64,000 bases of DNA. It comes from Cyphellophora europaea CBS 101466. Lineage: Eukaryota > Ascomycota > Eurotiomycetes > Chaetothyriales > Cyphellophoraceae. The position numbers and the translations under genes are program-made. The stretch lies in contig NW_008481813.1 in assembly GCF_000365145.1 (NCBI RefSeq), positions 1,426,001 through 1,490,000 of the forward strand, read 5' to 3'. Below, piece after piece: positions 58,001-64,000 of this stretch. The notes beneath the pieces were generated by a model. The model ran no database searches. It saw only the letters and a list, made by a program, of their open reading frames with translations, and was not told the DNA's origin. Within the stretch, counting starts at the first letter, position 1; every line of letters begins with the position of its first letter.

Positions 58001-58750
58001 GAGCTCAAGAAACGGCGCCGGAAGCGCAAGAGGGGAGACGATGGTGATGAGGGAGAAAACGACGAGGAGGATGCAGAGGTCGACGACGAGCTCGCGGCCG
58101 CGAGGCGCAAGGCGCGCAAGGACGCCAACGACGAGCGCCGCCGCAAGATCAAGTCCGACTTGTACGTGCATGACAGCGACGAGGAGTCGGATGCTGAGGC
58201 GGACCGCGCGTTTTTCGCCCGTGAGGAGGAGGTGCGGAGGAAGCAGGAGGAGAATATCCGCAGGGCCATGGCGTTGGGGGTCGCGCAGGCGGACGTGGCG
58301 GATGATAAGGACGCGAAAGGAAAGAAGCAGAAGAATCAGAAGAAGAGGGCGAAGGTGAAACCATTCAGTGAGGCGGAGCTCATGGGCGAGGATGGAGATC
58401 TGATGGATCTGGATGGTGTGGATGATGATGACCAGGAGGACGACACGGCAGAGAGCTCGCAGCCTGCACGGGACGATGAGACGGACGCAGACAGCGCTGC
58501 GGGTGGTGGTGATGGGAACGATGAGACGCCGCTGTCGTCGCAGAGCGAGGATTCGGTGCCGCGGCGGCCGTTGAAGGAAGCGCGGCAGCCTAGAGTCGCG
58601 ATGCCGGCGGCATCCAAAATCGTTGGTGAGGAGTCGGTGATGAGGGATGATGATGATGCCGGAGACGACGAGGAGGAGGAAGAGCAAGGCATCGTGCGCG
58701 CATCCAGAAGGAGAGGCGGCTTCATCGTGGATAGTGATGACGATGAGTAG
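55046..58750 (+). CDS. TOF1: Tof1/Swi1 (Timeless) replication fork protection protein
   Basis: Two exons, 55046-55129 and 55181-58750, with a 51-nt intron (GTAAGT...GCTGAC...GTAG, phase 0); the product is 1217 aa. Exon 1 gives the conserved VIDPEVRAYVYSLVNA and exon 2 continues LGGSSADEDGRYVLGDDALACLRDLKRWLKLYDEK, the start of the Timeless domain. Helical repeats run to about residue 560 (for example NYRQFFYCVSWFLEAERTRR) and a second helical block to about 890. The last ~320 residues are alternating acidic and basic low-complexity sequence, with KKRRRKRKR near 950 and long Asp/Glu runs. Tof1 with Csm3 stabilises stalled replication forks, supports checkpoint signalling and recruits topoisomerase I. 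An ATG follows directly at codon 2, so the first residue is uncertain. Confidence 0.95.
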
Positions 58751-59580
58751 GAGACTTTGCGTCAATGAGCGACCTCAGGTAGGACACGAATGGCATGAAT
58801 AACACTCTCTGTAATAAAAGCACGAAAGCAAGGCTTCGTATGATCATGGATGATATTGGCAGCATTCAGGAGCAGCTGATACCTCCTCCATCGATTGGTT
58901 TGTAGGTAAACATATTCCCTGTCCACGCTATGCTATGTGTTCGTATGTATACGAATAGTCGGGCCGTTGGTTCCTGGCCATCACCATAAGACATCCCTGA
59001 CAGCTGGCCATCCATCCTCTGCGCCTCAAGAATCTAAATGCCTCAATTATCCATCCATACTATGCTATCGCATGGGTTGGCACCATGCTGTCCTGTGCCT
59101 ATATCCTGACTGTATTACACCGCTATAGCGGCTTTCTTGTAGTGACTGTCCAATGTAATTCCGTGCGCCCGACTATGATTCAATATAACAAGTCCCAATT
59201 GCCTGCCGTGAGGTTGTGCTCCTTTTGAAGAAAGGTGTGGTATCCTGCAAAGTAGATCGTGAGGTCGTGAGGTCGTGTTTCAGGCGGTCCACCTTTCTGG
59301 TCAGAAGCATGCCGAATTGGGTTGGGAGGTCGAAGAGTAACACTTGTGGTTCTCTGAATGCCGACCGCGTACGCTGTACAAATACACAAACGCAGTGCTG
59401 AGTGATTTTGGTATGCTGAGCTCGAGAAAACGTTGCGCTTTGCCAATTGCGTCTTATGGGCACTCTGTGCCGGACGCGGATGACTTCGTTGCAGGGCTGT
59501 TGACATATCCGCCGCAACGTTGACAAAACGATAATGGGTGCGGCAAACTAAGCCCGCGCCATGTAGGTACTTCCTGCGCT
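58751..59580. other. Convergent intergenic interval
   Basis: Holds the 3' regions of TOF1 and the isochorismatase-AlkB gene. A direct repeat TGAGGTCG occurs at about 59260-59277. No supported gene is present. Confidence 0.4.
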
Positions 59581-61953
59581 TCAAGTGGCTTTGGTCTCGA
59601 AATTGATGACATCGAAGCCTTGCCGATACCACTTGTCCCAGTCCCAGCCGGTGCTCTGATGGTTCTCTTGCCCGAAGGCACGAATCATGTTTTCCCCTTC
59701 TCTTTCAGCAGCTTCTCCTACCAGCAACGGGTTGGCTTGTGCCTGTGACTTGCTCGTGGCGCCCTGGCCCCAAATTGTTTTGGCTCTCTTGTTGACAAAT
59801 GTCCCTATCTGCCGGAATGTCAGGCTGATTCTCTCGCCACCGTAGGCTAGCTCTTCCAGTGCTTTCTGGGATTCCGGTCTCTTGTCGGCACGCACACTAT
59901 GCAGCCAATACTGGTTTGTGGATTGACCCAATATGAATATTGAGTTATGCATGAGCGGAATGCGTTGAGTTATGCGCGGTTGTTCTTCGCCATCGGTATC
60001 GGCACGCAACGCAGTGTCTTTCTTGGTCCGGATGGTCAAGATTCGTTGAGCACCTAGGCTAACGTTGACAATGCTAGAGCCGCGAACTATGTCCAACGTC
60101 TTGTCGCTGTGTTCCGAAATGTTATCCTCGCCATTGCGGTAGTACTGAATAAGAGCATGGTTCAGCGGATGACCTACGCGCTTCTCGCAGGCAAAACGAA
60201 GCATATTTACCGTATCATCAAAGGGAAGCATTTCTGGTGATTCGTCGGCTGGATGGCGGTAAATCGGCTCACTTTCGCCATCGTCCTGATTTTCCCCCTG
60301 CACGGCGACGAGTCGTGGGACCTCACCGGTTCGGTGGTACATCTTTTGCCATTGCACTGTACGCTTCAGGGTATAGAAGGCTGCATCAGCTGCAACATGA
60401 GAGATGACAGGTGCGCTGAGGAGGCAATCACCCTCACCAATGATCTCGGCTGGGCCGACCAGCGACATCGAATTCTTGGCTTTCCTCTTGCGTGCGGGGG
60501 GGTTTCCGCTCAATTTGGGCGCCTCACTCCGAAGAGCTTTATGAGGCGCCGTTTTATCAAGAGTAGAAGGTATTGCGTCATCCATCGTTTTGGGCGCGGA
60601 AGGCGACGTAAGACTTCGGCTCCCTGTGTCAGCGTCCGAACTGAGAGGTGGCGACCCCCGGGGCTCGCCAGGTGTTCCGGGTATACCAAGCGCTTTGAGC
60701 GACGATGGTGTGACAGGTCGGTTAGACGATTCACGTGAAGGTCGCGACCCGCGGATACGCGTGCGATTAACTTTGTAGCGGGAATCCGAGCGAGTGTCTG
60801 ATGGTGTGCGGCGGAGTGACGGTTTGTGGACATACTTTGATTGCCGTGTTTCGTCGTCAATGTCGTCGAGTTCCTGAGTTGACCTCTTTCGTGGTGGCGA
60901 AAATTCTGGTGTACCCAGCCTTGAATTTATCACAGGTGATCGCGGATGTGACCGTGAGTCACTTTCCACCAGAGGATCGACCTCAAGCTTCGAAGAGCCT
61001 CCATAGGCTTCCAGGGGCTTCTCCACAGTCACACCGTCACCAGGGCCATTGTCTGAGATCCAGTCTTCGACTCTTTGCTTTCTCTGCTCTGGAGAGACCG
61101 GCTCTCGCGGCGGCGCTGGAGAGTTTCGTTTGACTGCAGGCGGGCCGATACTGACGTGGAAACGGGTCGAAAAGTCTTCTTCGTGGATCACATCTCCTAG
61201 CAAGCCAGCAAGGTCGTCCATCAGCTCTTGGTGGTCTGTTCCTACCGCACCCATCACATCAGCCATCTGCCGGACCGCCTCTTCATGGCAGAGAGCATTT
61301 CGGTATCCAAGACAGTCCTCAATTAATGTGACCTCAATACCATGGCGCACGGCATCGAGCACTGTTGCGTAGACTGAAATGTTGGACAGGCTTCCCGCAA
61401 CGTAAACGTGTTGGATCATGCGGGTGCGTAATTGCAAGAGGAGAGAAGTTTCTGTGAAGGCTGAATAGTGTGACTTCACAACGCTCAGATCGCGCTCGGG
61501 GTCGAAAGCAGGAGCGATTACCTCACAGAACTCGACGCCAGGTGTGTTTGCACGGCACGCACGCCGGTCTTCGGGTCCTGCTTGGAGGAAGGCTTCTGGG
61601 TCGGTTGGTTTTAAAGTGCCGGATGACCGACCACGTTGATGTCTCCTGACTTCCCCATCCTCCGAGCGAATGCCACGGATCAGGGTGTCCTGCAAGAGGA
61701 TGTTGTGACAAGCCAATTCAGGGTAAAGGGCTGAGCGCGGTTCCCGAAACTCAGTACGAACAAAGACAACTGATCCCTTCGACCGAAATTTCGCGATGAG
61801 GCTAGGCAGTTTGCCAACAAAGTCGCCAACGTTGGGAACTGGAAGCTTTCCGTTGTCTTGATCCACAAATTCCTCCTGGAAGTCGATGAGGAGGAGTGCC
61901 TTTTGAGGTTCTATGGCGGGACCGGCGGGGATAGAACCTGAGGGAAACAGCAT
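59581..61953 (-). CDS. Isochorismatase-like domain fused to AlkB-type dioxygenase
   Basis: Single exon, 790 aa from the ATG at 61953. Residues ~17-240 form an isochorismatase-like cysteine hydrolase fold: LLLIDFQEEFV (Asp24) and VVKSHYSAFTET (Lys160) are the first two members of the usual Asp-Lys-Cys triad. The position of the nucleophile reads GSLSNISVYAT, with Ser193 where Cys is expected. Residues ~260-490 are a disordered, basic, Ser/Pro-rich linker. Residues ~500-725 are an AlkB-like Fe(II)/2-oxoglutarate dioxygenase: QYYRNGEDNISEHSD (His615, Asp617), SLGAQR, YWLHSVRADKR (His685) and GERISLTFRQIG (Arg708, Arg714). All metal and 2-oxoglutarate ligands are present, as in the ALKBH2/3 group that reverses N-alkyl base damage. 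The N-terminal domain may be inactive or use serine; its role beside a DNA-repair enzyme is unclear. Confidence 0.92.
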   Translation of the reverse strand: MLFPSGSIPAGPAIEPQKALLLIDFQEEFVDQDNGKLPVPNVGDFVGKLPSLIAKFRSKGSVVFVRTEFREPRSALYPELACHNILLQDTLIRGIRSEDGEVRRHQRGRSSGTLKPTDPEAFLQAGPEDRRACRANTPGVEFCEVIAPAFDPERDLSVVKSHYSAFTETSLLLQLRTRMIQHVYVAGSLSNISVYATVLDAVRHGIEVTLIEDCLGYRNALCHEEAVRQMADVMGAVGTDHQELMDDLAGLLGDVIHEEDFSTRFHVSIGPPAVKRNSPAPPREPVSPEQRKQRVEDWISDNGPGDGVTVEKPLEAYGGSSKLEVDPLVESDSRSHPRSPVINSRLGTPEFSPPRKRSTQELDDIDDETRQSKYVHKPSLRRTPSDTRSDSRYKVNRTRIRGSRPSRESSNRPVTPSSLKALGIPGTPGEPRGSPPLSSDADTGSRSLTSPSAPKTMDDAIPSTLDKTAPHKALRSEAPKLSGNPPARKRKAKNSMSLVGPAEIIGEGDCLLSAPVISHVAADAAFYTLKRTVQWQKMYHRTGEVPRLVAVQGENQDDGESEPIYRHPADESPEMLPFDDTVNMLRFACEKRVGHPLNHALIQYYRNGEDNISEHSDKTLDIVRGSSIVNVSLGAQRILTIRTKKDTALRADTDGEEQPRITQRIPLMHNSIFILGQSTNQYWLHSVRADKRPESQKALEELAYGGERISLTFRQIGTFVNKRAKTIWGQGATSKSQAQANPLLVGEAAEREGENMIRAFGQENHQSTGWDWDKWYRQGFDVINFETKAT

Positions 61954-64000
61954 GTCGGTCGAGACTTGCGGACTACGAATATCGACGCATCGTGGGGTGT
62001 GACAGCAGCTCTCTCAAGCTCGCGATGCCCGAGATGCGTCGTTATTGATCCGACGGGCAGTGGTGTGGCATATGAGATGAAACAAGAGGCCGCATTGCCC
62101 AGTCTCTGGTGGAATACGATACCTCGCGTGCTGAGTGGGCGACAGGATATTTGGTGGAAAAGAAGATGCGAATTAGGATGAATATATTGGCGGAACTGGT
62201 GTTTGATGGACGGGCTGTGTCGCGCGACCCAACAATCACACCGTAGGCTGGGGTGAACGTAGTGGTTGCGTGTATCAGTTAGTAGCGGTGTAGCAGAGGG
62301 TGCCCCACTTTTGACTGGTGCTTGCGTGGGGAAGAGGATGACGGCGCATCTGCAGGACGACAAGTCGATGATGGGAAGCCGATGGTTGGAGAGATACGGA
62401 GCAGGGTCCGAGCCCAGAGGTGGCCAGATAAATTGACGGAGGGTGGGAGTTGGAGGATCGACAGATGGAGGTTGTTATGTTCGTACCTGTCGTGTCAGAC
62501 GGTAGTGGGGAGGGACAGAGAGGGAGGCGTCGGGTAGGCTGGAATAGGCGAAGAGACTGCAGCCCTTCTGACTGAATGAGTGGCAGACAGCACACTGCAT
62601 GAGTGCCGCATGATCAGGGATCAAAAGCAAGTCATGGCCGTTGACAAGCCTCAGGACTAGTGAGATGAGAGACTGGCTATGACTCTTTGCAGTGCGGCAC
62701 TTTGATGCGTTGGCAAGTAGGGGCTCACCGGTGGGGCAGCAGTGCCTAACAGCCGAAAAATCTACGGAGTTACTGTGACAGCCTAGGTCGCCCGTTAAGC
62801 GCCGCCTATACGTCCCCGTGCCTGCGGATGTCGCCTGTGATCAAAAATTCTTGCCGCTTCAGGGTGACTTTTACAGCGTCGATCAGCATCAGAGTCAAGA
62901 CTTTAGGTAGGTGGGCAAGACCACGGAACAACCTTTAAATTACTTTTCGATCTGATGGTGGTGTGCACGAAGTACGACACGCGTGCGTGCCGGGTCCAGC
63001 ACTACTACCGCACCAGCAGTTGGCCGCTAGAGAAGAGAAGGGCGGAAGCCAGAACACTAGGGATGGTCACCTGCTGCCACAAGCAGTTAGCGATGAGGGC
63101 CGACACGTGGTAGGACCCGTACAGTAGGCTTCTTTCCTACTTGAACCCTGGCCGAACAAGACCGCCGGCATATCGTCTCATCACGTACACAGTTTGCTAG
63201 CCCCGATACCTACTAGCGGTGGGACGCGAGATTCTCCTTGATAGCCGACATCAACCTCAGCACGAGATGAAACGCCACCAGGCTTCCCACAACCGGCCGT
63301 TTTGAACCAATGAATGGACTATGGCGTGTGGCCTGGGTCAAAAGGGCTTCATAGACAGCCATTTGACTGTCGTTGTTTAACTTGACAGCCACAAGGAGCT
63401 GTTTCTCTTGTCAGGACTGCAGGCGGCAGTTCGGCCAAGGTTTAGGGCTTGTATGGCGAAGGAAGCGGGAGTGCATTCCCCGACGGACGTGCTACTGCAC
63501 CTCCAAAATCCTACCCCGACTCGCTCAGATCGCTTGCCGGAGAATCGAGGGCACTGCCCGCTGCATCTGCATTGACAAAGACTATTCATACTTCAGTTGC
63601 ACGATTCATGCCCAAGATGTGAAACACTCCGCGCATGTGATAATGTTGTCGTCTCCTACTGCATTCGGTAAAACTGTCTATAATTTGCGTGTCTCGAGGG
63701 GGAGCCAAGCGGGAGTGCTCTTTCTACACAGTATGCATCCGGCACGTGACCGGCTGTGGGAGCGGCGATCATCTCTCTAATATCTGCACTGCCCTTGGAG
63801 ACCGGCGGTCGTGCCCGAAGCGGCACTGCAAGCTTGATTTCGTTGTCACTTCGCTGCGTGCAGATCATGCCTTTCATGCTGCTGACGAAAGTTCTTTTGG
63901 GTTTCAGCCCTTGGAGAAACCTGGTCGTCCACTTTTTACTTTGGTTGCCTTCTCTGGCCATGGTGCCGCGACCCCGATTATCTCGGCGCCGGTCCCTTAC
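61954..64000. other. Right-edge 2 kb, no supported gene
   Basis: The first part should be the promoter of the isochorismatase-AlkB gene. Open frames at 63373-63780 (plus) and 63961-63656 (minus, ATG in a CCATGG context, 101 aa, basic) have no recognised domain and oppose each other; neither is called. No tRNA, repeat or transposon end was recognised. Confidence 0.35.

Noticed and set aside
57574..58765. Long minus-strand open frames under the TOF1 3' end
   Set aside because: Antisense shadows of the acidic/basic low-complexity tail of TOF1.
63656..63961. 101-aa minus-strand frame with a good CCATGG start
   Set aside because: No recognisable domain and opposed by an equally long plus-strand frame; not supportable by sequence alone.

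Overview
The window looks like nuclear DNA from a filamentous ascomycete (Pezizomycotina). A Dothideomycete is my best guess, from the gene set and protein style; this is inference, not a database result. Evidence: genes are monocistronic on both strands, most are split by 45-65 nt introns with GTANGT/GTGAGT donors and CTNAC-like branch sites, and the set includes Pezizomycotina families (HymA/Mo25, PTH11-type rhodopsin-like protein, WSC-domain secreted protein, Kgd4/YMR31). I could build 20 intact gene models, one gene cut by the left edge, and one damaged gene, mostly with exact splice junctions read from the sequence.

Layout. 0-4 kb: the edge-truncated gene (minus), whose last visible exons carry a split zinc-deaminase signature (CAE ... 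PCxxC), then a secreted HExxH metalloprotease with an in-frame stop (minus). 4-8 kb: a kinesin-6-like motor and a single-pass membrane protein (both plus). 8-14 kb: an LRR-type protein, HymA/Mo25 and a TLC-domain membrane protein (all minus). 14-17 kb: gene-poor. 17-24 kb: an RGS protein, a RUS/DUF647 protein and Kgd4 (minus). 24-30 kb: Mediator subunit Med18, polynucleotide kinase 3'-phosphatase and a Ser/Pro-rich fungal protein (plus). 32-38.6 kb: a secreted CE1-type esterase, a Dal5-like MFS permease and an amino-acid/choline/GABA-type APC permease (minus). 40-44 kb: a rhodopsin-like 7-TM protein and a GNAT acetyltransferase (plus). 44-46 kb: a convergent intergenic interval dense in simple repeats. 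46-49 kb: a large WSC-domain secreted protein (minus). 50-59 kb: an RBR ubiquitin ligase (plus), a mitochondrial 3-hydroxyacyl-CoA dehydrogenase (minus) and the replication-fork protein Tof1 (plus). 59.6-62 kb: an isochorismatase-AlkB fusion (minus). The last 2 kb show no convincing gene.

There is no operon-like logic and no secondary-metabolite cluster. Loose themes are genome maintenance (PNKP, Tof1, AlkB fusion, RBR ligase) and uptake or extracellular functions (two permeases, esterase, WSC protein, broken metalloprotease). The least ordinary items are the deaminase-like gene at the left edge, the isochorismatase-AlkB fusion with Ser in place of the nucleophilic Cys, and the metalloprotease with the premature stop.
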